A stretch of 64,000 bases of DNA from assembly GCF_016806065.1 (NCBI RefSeq), contig NZ_CP032406.1, forward strand, positions 310,001 through 374,000. Reading direction: 5' to 3'. The notes under the pieces were generated by a model. It worked only from the letters and a program-made list of their open reading frames with translations, searched no databases and had not been told where the DNA came from. Within the stretch, counting starts at the first letter, position 1. Every line of letters starts with the position of its first letter. The translations under genes and the position numbers were made by a program. Positions 35,181 to 43,323 of this stretch are shown here, in pieces. This stretch comes from Rhizobium rosettiformans. GTDB taxonomy: Bacteria > Pseudomonadota > Alphaproteobacteria > Rhizobiales > Rhizobiaceae.

Positions 35181-35468
35181 GATGGCAGTTTGCAGATTGT
35201 AACCGAGGGCAAGCACCGCAAGTTCAAGAACGATCTGCAACAGCTGACCTATTCAGGCAAGCTCGCGTCAAGCGAACAGCGCAAGGCATTGTTCGTCACC
35301 GAACGCGCTGTTTTCGCCATTCAAAACGCACGCCTGCGCCTTCAGAAAATTGCCCCGGGTATCGACCTCACCCGCGATAGTCTTGCACATATGGATTTTA
35401 TGAGAGAAGTTCCCGACACCCCCCTCTCATGGACCCGCGGCTCTTCAGATGCGAGAAAATGGGCCTGA
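35181..35468 (+). pseudogene. 3'-end remnant of a CoA-transferase gene
   Basis: The frame reads DGSLQIVTEGKHRKF, then LFVTERAVFAI and IAPGIDLTRDSLAHMDF. This is the characteristic C-terminus of family I CoA transferases of the YdiF/propionate CoA-transferase type (ERAVF and APGIDxxxDxLxxMDF). Only about 90 of the usual 520 residues remain, and there is no start or upstream active-site region. The gene was lost by truncation, and the sequence before about 35180 looks unrelated. Recognised from memory of the family, not by alignment. Confidence 0.65.
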
Positions 35469-36085
35469 TCGAGAGCCCTCATTTTATGTGAAGGTCATCG
35501 CCAGTGCCCCTTGCTCTAGCGCGCCTTTGGCCCGCTCAAAAACCTACGACAAATGACGGCGAATGGCATGCTCGGCAATCGGTAGTAATTCTGCTGCCGA
35601 TCGCTTTGTTGCGGTTTCAAAGCCCATTTTCAGGGTCCGGCACAATCTCCGGCACTCAGGCGCAACCGAGACAGCAAAAGGGCTTACCTGCACGGACCTC
35701 AAGACAGCCGACATACCGACGTGTTCACCTTGAGCGGGGTTGAACCTACGGTCCCGCGGTTGTTCCGTTTCGATCTCATCCGAACTCCTCGAGGCGTCAG
35801 AGACGTAGGAATCCTCGTTCTCGGTCGCCAGTGCCTTGCCAATGACATAGGAGGGGCATCTCGAGTTGCTGATAGATGTCGTCCTCGTACATCGTCTCTC
35901 GTCTCGCGGCAAAAGTCTCGATCCGCTCGGGTGAGGAATGGCCAGTCATCCAGCTCGCGACTGACAGATCGTAAAAATTGGATGGGAATGGATGGCAAAA
36001 TGGAAACTCTAAATACGGCGACCGTCCGCATGACGCCTGAATCCTATCACTGATCGCAGAAAGCGACGAATTCAAAGGTGCTTGG
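35469..36085. other. 617-base region without a confident gene
   Basis: Overlapping open frames occur on both strands (the longest is on the minus strand, 35544-35912). None has a recognisable motif or a ribosome site together with steady codon use. I regard the region as gene debris between the sugar island and the toxin-antitoxin pair. Confidence 0.3.
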
Positions 36086-36112
36086 CCAAATGTTGAAAAG
36101 GTCAGCGTTTCA

Positions 36113-36364
36113 ATGACACCCCAGCACGCCGAGTTATTGCGTGACGCTGTCAACAGTGGCGCTTATGCCAGCGGAAGCGAAGTTGTTCGCGAAGCCATGC
36201 GCGACTGGGCGGCCAAATGGATGCAAAAGCGCGAAGATATCGCCAAGTTGCGTGCGATGTGGGAAGAAGGCAAGGGTAGTGGCCCTGCGGTTGAGGCGGA
36301 TTTTGATGCGGTGTTGGATGAAGCACGCCAGGAAATAGCTGCTGCAACTCCCCATGCCCGTTAA
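36113..36364 (+). CDS. parD: ParD-type antitoxin, possibly frameshifted at its N-terminus
   Basis: An 83-residue ribbon-helix-helix antitoxin: MTPQHAELLRDAVNSGAYAS followed by SEVVREAMRDW. The C-terminal toxin-binding tail runs from about residue 50. In this frame the sequence upstream reads NVEKVSVS, the DNA-contacting beta strand normally preceding MTPQ in ParD. No ATG, GTG or TTG is in frame with it. A TTG at 36082 would give LANVEKVSVS if one A of CCAAATG (36087-36093) were removed. So either translation begins at 36113 without the strand, or a one-base insertion has damaged the gene. The toxin gene overlaps its end by 11 bases. Confidence 0.7.
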   Translation: MTPQHAELLRDAVNSGAYASGSEVVREAMRDWAAKWMQKREDIAKLRAMWEEGKGSGPAVEADFDAVLDEARQEIAAATPHAR

Positions 36365-36629
36365 GCTCTTTTGGACCCCAAAGGCGCGCGCCGACGTTAA
36401 GTGCATCTACATTGAAATGCGGAAAGGGCAGCCGCGCAGCGCGGAGCGGTACTTCGCCACTATTCGCCGTAAGGCGGAATTGCTGATCGAGCACCCGCGT
36501 TTAGGCGAGCGTCACCCGTGGGCTCGGCACTTGCTGGGCTGTTTAGAGGATCTGAACTGGCGACACTTTTTTGATCGCTCGGTGACAAGGGCTTATCTAG
36601 TACGCGCGCAGGAATTCCTCACGTCGTGA
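36354..36629 (+). CDS. parE: ParE/RelE-type toxin
   Basis: A 91-residue toxin of the ParE/RelE superfamily. The first 60 residues fit well (LFWTPKARADVKCIYIEMRK, ERYFATIRRKAELLIEHPRLGER). The last 30 residues (WRHFFDRSVTRAYLVRAQ) do not follow the usual strand pattern ending in VLRVxHxRRD, so the C-terminus may be altered by a frameshift. ParE poisons gyrase. It overlaps the ParD gene by 11 bases, the classic order of antitoxin then toxin. It ends five bases from the end of a second, opposing toxin gene. Confidence 0.7.
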   Translation: MPVKLFWTPKARADVKCIYIEMRKGQPRSAERYFATIRRKAELLIEHPRLGERHPWARHLLGCLEDLNWRHFFDRSVTRAYLVRAQEFLTS

Positions 36630-36634
36630 AAACT

Positions 36635-36946
36635 TCACTCGTTGAGACGATCAGCCAAACGCCTCATGAGATCCATTCGTTCGTGAAGAATCGCTACGAT
36701 GAGAGCGGGCGCATGTTCTCGAGGCAGACAGAAGATGTAGTGGTGTTGGCATCGCGCCATCCGCAGCGCCGGATGGAGTGCGCTTAAATCCTTGAAGGGT
36801 ACTTTGCCCGCGGCAAGGTTCCCCATTCCTCGCTCTAAAGCCGAGACGTATTGACGTACTTGGGCGGCGCTCCACTGGGCCCGTGTGTAACGGATTACCG
36901 AGCGAAGATCGGATTCTGCCTCTGCGGTCAGGATGTAAGACGTCAA
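36635..36946 (-). CDS. ParE/RelE-family toxin of a second module
   Basis: A 103-residue toxin with the complete fold pattern: YILTAEAESDLRSVIRYTRA, a helix with EDAG-like residues, the strand RCQHHYIFCLP and the final VAILHERMDLMRRL. The last motif is typical of functional ParE toxins, so this copy appears intact. It follows its antitoxin gene with ATGA overlap (36943-36946) and is read toward the ParDE pair on the other strand. Target unknown, probably gyrase or ribosome-bound mRNA. Confidence 0.85.
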   Translation of the reverse strand: MTSYILTAEAESDLRSVIRYTRAQWSAAQVRQYVSALERGMGNLAAGKVPFKDLSALHPALRMARCQHHYIFCLPREHAPALIVAILHERMDLMRRLADRLNE

Positions 36947-37194
36947 GCGCGACCTTCGGCGATCTCCTCGTCAAGGATCTCAACTACGGTTCTGGTCGAC
37001 AGTTTTCCAGCAAGCCCCTCACTGATGCGCGTATTCATCAACGTCTTCAACTCTTCCCAAGCCCGTTCTCCCTCGAAGTCGCCAGGAAACAGGCGCTCAA
37101 GTGCGTATTGCTTGATTGTCTTCCCCTGCAGAGCGGCCAGCGCTTTGAGGCTTTGATGTTGTTTGTCCGTTATGTCGATCGTCAAGCGGCTCAT
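36943..37194 (-). CDS. Ribbon-helix-helix antitoxin of the second module
   Basis: An 83-residue antitoxin: MSRLTIDITDKQHQSLKALA is a typical RHH strand plus helix, and ALQGKTIKQYALERLFPGD the second helix. The acidic C-terminal part (LDEEIAEGRA) binds the toxin encoded next, whose start overlaps this stop. A site with ACATATGT lies 35 bases upstream and may be an autoregulatory operator. Good codon use and a full-length product suggest the module is active. Confidence 0.85.
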   Translation of the reverse strand: MSRLTIDITDKQHQSLKALAALQGKTIKQYALERLFPGDFEGERAWEELKTLMNTRISEGLAGKLSTRTVVEILDEEIAEGRA

Positions 37195-37229
37195 CTCACA
37201 TACTCCTGAAGTAACGGACCCACATTAGC

Positions 37230-37237
37230 ACATATGT
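37230..37237. promoter_or_regulatory. ACATATGT palindrome, possible antitoxin operator
   Basis: An eight-base perfect palindrome 35 bases upstream of the antitoxin start on the minus strand. RHH antitoxins commonly bind short palindromes here. Short enough to be chance. Confidence 0.25.
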
Positions 37238-37481
37238 AGTTTCGTTGCCACCTTTGCAACGTTATCTTGAGACCCTGCTTGCGGGGTTCCGCCATGTCGA
37301 GCAAACGTCAATCGGCATCTAGTTACCACTGCCACCACGGAACCCTGGGCCAATCAATTTACGGGTCGGTGCGCACAGTCCGTCGGGATAAATTTCCGCA
37401 AGATTGGTGGATCGTCCAAGCCACTTGGAGGAGCTAACCCAACTGCATCATGCCTGCCCAAAGGGTAAGAGACCACGAGCT

Positions 37482-38123
37482 TCAGGGTGAACGTAGCGCT
37501 TCAGCCTGATGCGTTGACAGCGGCCTAAGACGCTCACCTCGCAGCATCAGGAATAGCTTGGCGGTCTCTTCCAGTTCCTCCATCGCATACTGGGCCTCTT
37601 TTAGCGTCTTGCCGGCAATGACGGGGCCGTGATTAGCAAGCAGCACCGCGTGGCTGTCGCGAGCTCGATCTCGGACCGCCTCCGCCAAAGCAGTATCCCC
37701 CGGCGGAAAATAGGGCGCCATCGGCAAGCGCCCGACCCGCATCACGTAATAGGCCGTCAAAGGGGGCAGGACGTCATCGGGATCAAGCCCGTCAAGAATG
37801 CTGACGGCGACCGCATGGGTGGAATGCAGATGCACGACGGCGCTCGAGCTTTCTCGTGCGCAATACATGCATTGGTGCAGGAAGGCTTCCTTGGTCGGCT
37901 TATCGCCGCTGACATGCACGCCCTCGGCCGTGAACTTCGACAGCCGGCCGGGATCGAGCGACCCCATGGAAGCATTAGTCGGCGTCATCAGCATCTCGCC
38001 GGTCGAGAGCCGCGCGCTGATATTGCCGGTGGAGCCGAAGGTAAAGCAGCGATCGAAAAGTGATTTGCCAACCTCGACGATCTCGTCGCGCAGGCGGGTT
38101 TCTTCGGAGTGAATGGATGTCAT
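37482..38123 (-). CDS. otnC: 3-oxo-tetronate 4-phosphate decarboxylase (class II aldolase family)
   Basis: A 213-residue class II aldolase-fold enzyme. Zinc ligands are visible in VVHLHSTHAVAVS (two histidines, near 97-99) and LLANHGPVIAG (about 163). The catalytic acid is probably the glutamate of PTKEAFLHQCMY (about 81). N-terminal TGNISARL binds phosphate. In the threonate/erythronate pathway OtnC decarboxylates 3-oxo-tetronate 4-phosphate to dihydroxyacetone phosphate and CO2. The assignment rests on the DUF1537 kinase gene upstream, which overlaps its start (ATGA), and on LtnD and OtnI homologues across the LacI-controlled promoter. On sequence alone it could be a fuculose-phosphate aldolase-like enzyme. 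Confidence 0.88.
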   Translation of the reverse strand: MTSIHSEETRLRDEIVEVGKSLFDRCFTFGSTGNISARLSTGEMLMTPTNASMGSLDPGRLSKFTAEGVHVSGDKPTKEAFLHQCMYCARESSSAVVHLHSTHAVAVSILDGLDPDDVLPPLTAYYVMRVGRLPMAPYFPPGDTALAEAVRDRARDSHAVLLANHGPVIAGKTLKEAQYAMEELEETAKLFLMLRGERLRPLSTHQAEALRSP

Positions 38124-39385
38124 GGCAGGAGGTCCCAGGCTTTGAGGAAGAAATCGGGCGCACCGAAATTGCCGGACTTGAGCGCCAATGCCATCGGCTG
38201 CCTTTGCCCGAGCGTCAGCGTCCAGGGCACACCTGGATCGATTTCCGGACCGATGAACAGTGCGTCGGGTGAGAGCGCCCCGACCACGGCGCCTGAGGTT
38301 TCACCACCGGCGACGATCAGGCGGCTTACACCGGCGGCTTCAAGGCCAAGTGCTGTCTCGGCGAGGAAATGCTCGATCAGCGATCCAGCCCTTTCGCGCC
38401 CGAGGGCTGCCTGGGCCGCTCTCACCTCTTCGGGTTCGGCACTCGAATAGATCAGCGGCGCCTTTGCCGACTGGGCCAACGCCCAGGAGACCGCCTCATC
38501 GACCCTGAAACGTCCCTCGGCGATCTCAATCGGATCCAGCTTCAAGGCGGGTACGCCCGCCTCGATCGCATGACGGATCTGGCCGCGCGTCGCTTCCGAG
38601 CACGATCCAGCAAGGATCATCGACCGGCCCGCCGGCGCTAAAAAGGCGCGCGCGTCGTCCGCCGGTCTCAGCAGCCCTGCGCGGCGGAAATTTTCGGGCA
38701 AGCCGAGCGCTATACCCGAGCCCCCGGTGATCAGGCTCAATCCGGCAGAGGCCTCGCCGATTGCCCGAAGATCGGCGTCGGTCAGCGCATCGACGACCAG
38801 CGCCTGTTCGCCCCTGGCCCGCGCCGCTTCAAAGGCTTGCAAAACCGCTGCAGCCCCCTCGCCTACCGTTGCGTGGTTCACCAGCCCCACCTTCAGCTTG
38901 GACTGCCCGGCCATCAGCCGCACCAGCGAGCTGTCGGTCATCGGCGTCAGTGGATGGTTGCGCATCGGGCTATCGGATAGCAGCTGGTCGCCGACGAAGA
39001 GATGCCCCTTGTAGATGGTGCGACCATTGGCCGGAAACGCCGGGCAGACGATTGTCAGGTCCGTACCGAGCGCCTGCATCAGGGCTTCGGTCACGGGGCC
39101 GATATTGCCGGCGGGACTGGAATCGAAGGTCGAGCAATACTTGAACAGGAACTGCGTCGCACCCGCCGTCTGCAGAAACGAAAGCGCCTCGAGCGACATG
39201 GCGACCGCTCCGGCTGCGGGATTGGTGCGCGACTTCAGCGCGACCACGACCGCATCCACTCCTGAGAGATCAAGGCCTTTTCTGGGCACACCGATCGTCT
39301 GGATCGTCCGCATGCCCTCCCGCGACAGCATCAGCGCGAGGTCAGTGGCTCCGGTGAGGTCGTCGGCAATGGCGCCCAAAAGCAT
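38120..39385 (-). CDS. otnK: 3-oxo-tetronate kinase (DUF1537 family)
   Basis: A 421-residue DUF1537-family kinase. The N-terminal substrate domain begins GAIADDLTGATDLA (about 4-17), with KYCSTFDSSPAGNIGPV (about 83-99) and CPAFPANGRTIYKGHLFVG (about 115-133). The C-terminal nucleotide domain holds IVAGGETSGAVV (about 366-377). The family was shown to phosphorylate 3-oxo acid sugars such as 3-oxo-tetronate. With OtnC directly downstream, and LtnD and OtnI in the opposing operon, the substrate is most likely the 3-oxo-tetronate of L-threonate or D-erythronate breakdown. Shares the LacI-controlled promoter region only indirectly, lying 27 bases after the LacI gene. Confidence 0.92.
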   Translation of the reverse strand: MLLGAIADDLTGATDLALMLSREGMRTIQTIGVPRKGLDLSGVDAVVVALKSRTNPAAGAVAMSLEALSFLQTAGATQFLFKYCSTFDSSPAGNIGPVTEALMQALGTDLTIVCPAFPANGRTIYKGHLFVGDQLLSDSPMRNHPLTPMTDSSLVRLMAGQSKLKVGLVNHATVGEGAAAVLQAFEAARARGEQALVVDALTDADLRAIGEASAGLSLITGGSGIALGLPENFRRAGLLRPADDARAFLAPAGRSMILAGSCSEATRGQIRHAIEAGVPALKLDPIEIAEGRFRVDEAVSWALAQSAKAPLIYSSAEPEEVRAAQAALGRERAGSLIEHFLAETALGLEAAGVSRLIVAGGETSGAVVGALSPDALFIGPEIDPGVPWTLTLGQRQPMALALKSGNFGAPDFFLKAWDLLP

Positions 39386-39412
39386 GGCAGTCTCCGATGA
39401 ATTGGCGCGCGG

Positions 39413-40414
39413 TCAGGCCGTTGCGCCGTCAATGATGGCAAATCCGGTGTCGATGATCTGTGGCTCGCCCGGCCGTTCTGGCTGCGCAAGAAGCGCTTCG
39501 ACGGCGGTTTTGCCGATGTTGAAGCGGTTTGAGCGCACGGTCGACAAAGGCTTCGGCAGCGCCTGGCCGATCTCCAGCCCGTTGAAACCGAACAGCGCAA
39601 GCCGCTCGGGCACCGGTATCCCGCCGGCCAGACAATGCATGAAGCCACCGACCGCCATGTCGTCGTTGGAAAACACCACGGCATCGACAGCAGCACCCTC
39701 GGCCAAAAGACCTGCCAGCGTGTCGCGGCCGGCAATCGTCGAGCTTGGACCGTCATGGCGCTTCTCGATGGAGAGCGACAGGCCGGCTTCAGACAGGGCT
39801 TCGCAGAGGCCGTCATAGCGGGCGCGAGCGCGCCGGTCGGCCGTCCAATCGTGGCCGACATAACCGATGCGGCTATAGCCGCAACGCACCAGATGCTCAG
39901 CCGTCGCGCGACCGGCCCGGCGATGGGAGAGGCCCACTGCGAGATCGATCGGCTGATCGTCGATGTCCATGAGTTCGGCGATGCGAATGCGACTGTTTTT
40001 TAGCATCCGGCGCGCCGCGTCCGTGTGTTCAAAGCCTGTGGTGATCAGGGCAGTCGGCTGCCAGGCGAGAAGCGAGGAGACGAGCTGCTGCTCCTTGCCG
40101 AGATCATAGTCGGTGACGCCGATCATCGGCTGATAGGGCGTGTCGGCAAGTCCTGCATGAATGCCGCGCAAAACCTCAGGAAAAACGATGTTGGAGAGCG
40201 AGGGTAAGATCACGCCAATGATCAGCGAGGCCGAGGAGGCCAGCGAGCCGGCCGCCCGATTGGGCACGTAGCCGAGTGCCTCGATGGCCTCAAGCACGCG
40301 CTTGCGGGTTTGCTCGGCAATCGAGCCCTTGTTGCGGATGACCCGGGACACGGTATTCTCGCTGACATTGGCCAGCTGAGCCACATGAGTGAGCGTCGGC
40401 GTCTCCGGCTGCAT
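39413..40414 (-). CDS. LacI-family regulator of the threonate/erythronate locus
   Basis: A 333-residue LacI/GalR regulator: the DNA-binding domain TLTHVAQLANVSENTVSRVI, the hinge NRAAGSLAS and a GntR-like sensor domain. The start at 40414 has GGGAGGAG seven bases ahead; the ATG at 40465 would precede this site. VSENTVSRVIRNKGSI is typical of GntR (gluconate repressor) relatives, so an acid sugar effector is plausible. It reads through into otnK and otnC. It faces the transport operon across 196 bases holding two identical AGCGCT operators. Likely represses both directions. Confidence 0.9.
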   Translation of the reverse strand: MQPETPTLTHVAQLANVSENTVSRVIRNKGSIAEQTRKRVLEAIEALGYVPNRAAGSLASSASLIIGVILPSLSNIVFPEVLRGIHAGLADTPYQPMIGVTDYDLGKEQQLVSSLLAWQPTALITTGFEHTDAARRMLKNSRIRIAELMDIDDQPIDLAVGLSHRRAGRATAEHLVRCGYSRIGYVGHDWTADRRARARYDGLCEALSEAGLSLSIEKRHDGPSSTIAGRDTLAGLLAEGAAVDAVVFSNDDMAVGGFMHCLAGGIPVPERLALFGFNGLEIGQALPKPLSTVRSNRFNIGKTAVEALLAQPERPGEPQIIDTGFAIIDGATA

Positions 40415-40500
40415 TCGTTTCAACTCCTCCCTTCCCGCATTGCACTGATGGGCAATACGCGACACGCGATCTCGACTTCAGGACCGTGCCATAAACTTTA

Positions 40501-40570
40501 TCTCAGCGCTAACACAATTCGCTTGATCGTGGCTAGAGGATGTGCTTAAAAAATTATGTTAGCGCTGAGA
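40501..40570. promoter_or_regulatory. Two mirror-image LacI operators of the otn/ltn locus
   Basis: TCTCAGCGCTAACA (40501-40514) is an exact inverse of TGTTAGCGCTGAGA (40557-40570). Each has the palindromic core AGCGCT flanked by TT-A/T-GA, as in GntR/LacI-type operators. The centres are 56 bases apart. A possible promoter for the plus-strand operon lies between them (TTGATC at 40523, then TTAAAA at 40546 after 17 bases), though the match is weak. Bound repressor would block both the plus operon and the LacI-otnK-otnC operon. Confidence 0.72.
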
Positions 40571-40610
40571 TTGGCGCTTTCTGGGAGATACACTTCGGGA
40601 GGAGTTCACC

Positions 40611-41729
40611 GTGAGAACCTTTAACAAGGCCGCGCTTGTCGCGTCGGCCGCGATGCTCTGCGCCTTCAGTTTCACTTCGGCCGTTAGCGCCCAAGACACC
40701 CATCGTCCGGAGTGCTTCTCCGCAGCACCCGACAATGCCAAGGTCATCAAGTATGAGAAGCGCGAAGGTCCCTACAAGGTTGCCTTCGTCAACGGCTTTG
40801 CCGGCAATGACTGGCGCGTGACGGCTATCCAGGGCGCCAAGGCCTGGGCTGCACGCGAAGAAAACAAGGCAAAGCTCGCTGAATTCACCGTTGTTTCAGT
40901 TGGCAATGACAGTGCTGCCCAGATCGCCGCGATCGATAACTTCATCGCCGCCGGCTACGACGCAATCACCTTCATCGCCGTCAACCCGACCGCGTTTTCC
41001 TCCGTGATCAAGCGCGCCGAACAGGCCGGCACAGTGCTTGTGCCCTTCGACAACGTGCTCGACACGGATGCCATCGTGCAAGTGAATGAAAACCAGTTCG
41101 AGCTCGGCGCAATGAAGGCGGAAGCCGTGGTGCGCGAAATCGAGAAGGCCAAGGGCAAGGTCGAGGGCAGCGTGCTCGAAGTCTCCGGCCTGCCGGGCAA
41201 TGCGACAGACCGCGACAACCATCTCGGCATGCGCTCTGTCCTCGACAAGCATTCGGGTCTCAAAGTCGTCCAGGTGGTTGGCAACTGGGATGCCGGCACC
41301 GTGCAGAAGGTCACCGCAGACGCGATCGCCACCAATGGCAATTTCGACGGAGTGATGGTCCAGGAAGGCACGATCGGCGCATTGAATGCCATGAAGAATG
41401 CCGGTCACCCGGTCGTTCCGATTGGTGGCGATGCTGGCAACGGTGCACGCAAGCTGATCGCCGAAGGCAAATATCCGGGCCTCACCGCCGCCCAGGCGCC
41501 GGTCATGTCGGCTGTTGCGCTCGAAGCCGCGGTCTCGCTGCTTGAAGGCAATGCCTTGCCGCAGAAGGTCTTCCTGCCGATCCCGAACAAGGACAATGCA
41601 GAGCTGAAGGAAGGCACCGACTACTTCCCGAACCTGCCGGACACCTTCTACACGACGACAGGCTATCCGAACTGCTTCCCGGTCTTCACCCCCGAAGAGC
41701 TGCTCGGCCAGACGCCCGACAATACCTGA
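40611..41729 (+). CDS. RbsB-type substrate-binding protein, acid sugar importer
   Basis: A 372-residue periplasmic binding protein with a signal peptide (KAALVASAAMLCAFSFTSAVSA, cut near residue 26) and then QDTHRPECFS. The start is GTG at 40611 behind GGGAGGAG. The domain has the type-I pattern PYKVAFVNGFAGNDWRVTAI and DAITFIAVNPTAF. It leads the LacI-controlled transport operon and is followed by a strong hairpin. Two cysteines (PEC, near residue 33, and NCFP, near the C-terminus) may form a disulfide. The ligand is inferred to be L-threonate, D-erythronate or a lactone of these. Confidence 0.88.
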   Translation: MRTFNKAALVASAAMLCAFSFTSAVSAQDTHRPECFSAAPDNAKVIKYEKREGPYKVAFVNGFAGNDWRVTAIQGAKAWAAREENKAKLAEFTVVSVGNDSAAQIAAIDNFIAAGYDAITFIAVNPTAFSSVIKRAEQAGTVLVPFDNVLDTDAIVQVNENQFELGAMKAEAVVREIEKAKGKVEGSVLEVSGLPGNATDRDNHLGMRSVLDKHSGLKVVQVVGNWDAGTVQKVTADAIATNGNFDGVMVQEGTIGALNAMKNAGHPVVPIGGDAGNGARKLIAEGKYPGLTAAQAPVMSAVALEAAVSLLEGNALPQKVFLPIPNKDNAELKEGTDYFPNLPDTFYTTTGYPNCFPVFTPEELLGQTPDNT

Positions 41730-41740
41730 TCCTCCCGGCT

Positions 41741-41779
41741 GGGCGGCGGTGCCTGACACCTCATAGGGCGCCGCCGTCC
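41741..41779 (+). promoter_or_regulatory. RNA hairpin after the acid sugar binding-protein gene
   Basis: GGGCGGCGGTGCC (41741-41753) pairs with GGCGCCGCCGTCC (41767-41779), 13 positions with one mismatch and one wobble, 11 bases after the stop codon. There is no T-run. It resembles the stems after the other two binding-protein genes of this window and probably stabilises the upstream mRNA. Confidence 0.6.
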
Positions 41780-41802
41780 GACCCATACCAGGACATGCCA
41801 GA

Positions 41803-43323
41803 ATGACGACTGCTCCGCTCATCGAGCTTTCGGGGATTTCGAAATCCTATGGGCCGATCCAGGCCCTGAAGACGATCGATTTTTCCGCCCGGCCGGGCTC
41901 CGTACACGCCATCCTCGGCGAAAACGGTGCCGGCAAGTCGACCCTAATGAAACTGCTTTCCGGGGCAATCCAGCCGACCACCGGCGAGATCCGCCTCAAT
42001 GGTCGATCGATCCGGTTTTCCGGAACGCGCCAGGCCTCAGCCGCCGGTATCGTCTGCATGTTCCAGGAGCTCTCGCTCCTGCCGACTTTGTCCGTCGGCG
42101 ACAATATCACGCTTGCCCGCCCGCAGACGAGGTTCGGATTCATGCGTGCCAAGGCTTATCAAGAAGCCCGTGCCGCCCTCGACCTGATCGGGGCCGAGAG
42201 CATTTCCCTCGACACGCCAGTGGACGAGCTCTCTCTCGCCGATCGACAGCGGGTGGAAATCGCAAAGGCGCTTTATCAGAAACCACGTCTCCTGATCCTT
42301 GATGAGGCGACTTCGGCACTGGGTGCCTCCGCCGTCGAGAAAGTGTTCACCGTCATCCGCAAGCTGCGCGACGAAGGTTGCTGCATCCTCTTCATTTCCC
42401 ATCGTTTCCATGAGGTCGAGGCACTTGCCGACACGATCTCAGTGTTTCGCGCCGGACAGCATGTTCGCACCTTCCCGGCCGGCACCGTCGACAACCAGAG
42501 CATCGTGTCGCTGATGATCGGCGAGACCATGGTCCGGCTGTTCCCGCCACCGCGCCCGGCTGTGCCTGCAGATGTTGCGCCGCTTCTCTCCGTCCGAAAC
42601 TTGTCATTCGCCGGTGAACTCTTCGATGTCGGCTTTACGGTACGCCCCGGTGAGATCTATGGCCTTGGAGGCCTCGAAGGCCAGGGCCAGCAGCGTGTTC
42701 TCGAAGCAATCTTCGGCACACTTTCGGGCGTTACCGGTTCGATCGAGCTTGACGGCCGGCCGTACCAGAACCGCTCGCCACATCGCTCGAAATCACCTGG
42801 GATCGGCATTGCCTTGGTGCCTGAGGATCGCAAGACCGAGGGCATGATCCAGCCGCTACCGATATCAGACAATATGCGGCTTGCCGGTATCGGACTTCAC
42901 GACGACCGCGAGGCGCTGGACGCCCGCTGCCTTGCCCTTCTCGAACGCCTCGAACTGACCTATGGCCAGCTCTCCGATCCCGTCATGTCGCTGTCGGGTG
43001 GCAACCAGCAGAAGGTCTTGCTTGCCAAATGGCTGGCGCTTGGGCCACGCTGCCTGCTTCTCCTCGACCCGACGCGCGGCATTGACGTCAAGACCAAAGC
43101 ACAGATCTACCGCCTGCTAACCGACCTTGCCGATGAGGGCATCGCCATCATCATGCAGTCGACGGATTACGAAGAGCTCGTGCATCTTTGCGACCGGGTC
43201 GCTGTCTTCTATCGTGGCCGCATCGCGCGCGAACTGAGCGCAGACACATTGACGCCTGAGAACCTGATTTCAGCCGCCATGGGCCTGAGCTTTGCCCCAT
43301 CAGCGGCGGAGACCGTGCAATGA
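41803..43323 (+). CDS. RbsA-type ABC transporter ATPase, acid sugar importer
   Basis: A 506-residue double ATPase of the CUT2 family. The N-terminal domain has Walker A GENGAGKST (about 39-47), LSLADRQRVEIAKAL instead of a canonical signature, and Walker B LLILDEATSAL. The C-terminal domain has the degenerate Walker A GGLEGQGQQR and an intact LSGGNQQKV plus LLLLDPTRGID. This asymmetry is normal for RbsA. It starts 73 bases after the binding-protein gene, beyond a hairpin, and overlaps the first permease (ATGA). Confidence 0.9.
   Translation: MTTAPLIELSGISKSYGPIQALKTIDFSARPGSVHAILGENGAGKSTLMKLLSGAIQPTTGEIRLNGRSIRFSGTRQASAAGIVCMFQELSLLPTLSVGDNITLARPQTRFGFMRAKAYQEARAALDLIGAESISLDTPVDELSLADRQRVEIAKALYQKPRLLILDEATSALGASAVEKVFTVIRKLRDEGCCILFISHRFHEVEALADTISVFRAGQHVRTFPAGTVDNQSIVSLMIGETMVRLFPPPRPAVPADVAPLLSVRNLSFAGELFDVGFTVRPGEIYGLGGLEGQGQQRVLEAIFGTLSGVTGSIELDGRPYQNRSPHRSKSPGIGIALVPEDRKTEGMIQPLPISDNMRLAGIGLHDDREALDARCLALLERLELTYGQLSDPVMSLSGGNQQKVLLAKWLALGPRCLLLLDPTRGIDVKTKAQIYRLLTDLADEGIAIIMQSTDYEELVHLCDRVAVFYRGRIARELSADTLTPENLISAAMGLSFAPSAAETVQ

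Noticed and set aside
35544..35912. A 122-codon minus-strand frame in the gap before the toxin-antitoxin genes
   Set aside because: It overlaps other open frames in all phases, and no family or start signal could be identified.
40896..41822. A 308-codon minus-strand frame over the acid sugar binding protein
   Set aside because: Antisense shadow of an unambiguous binding protein with a signal peptide.
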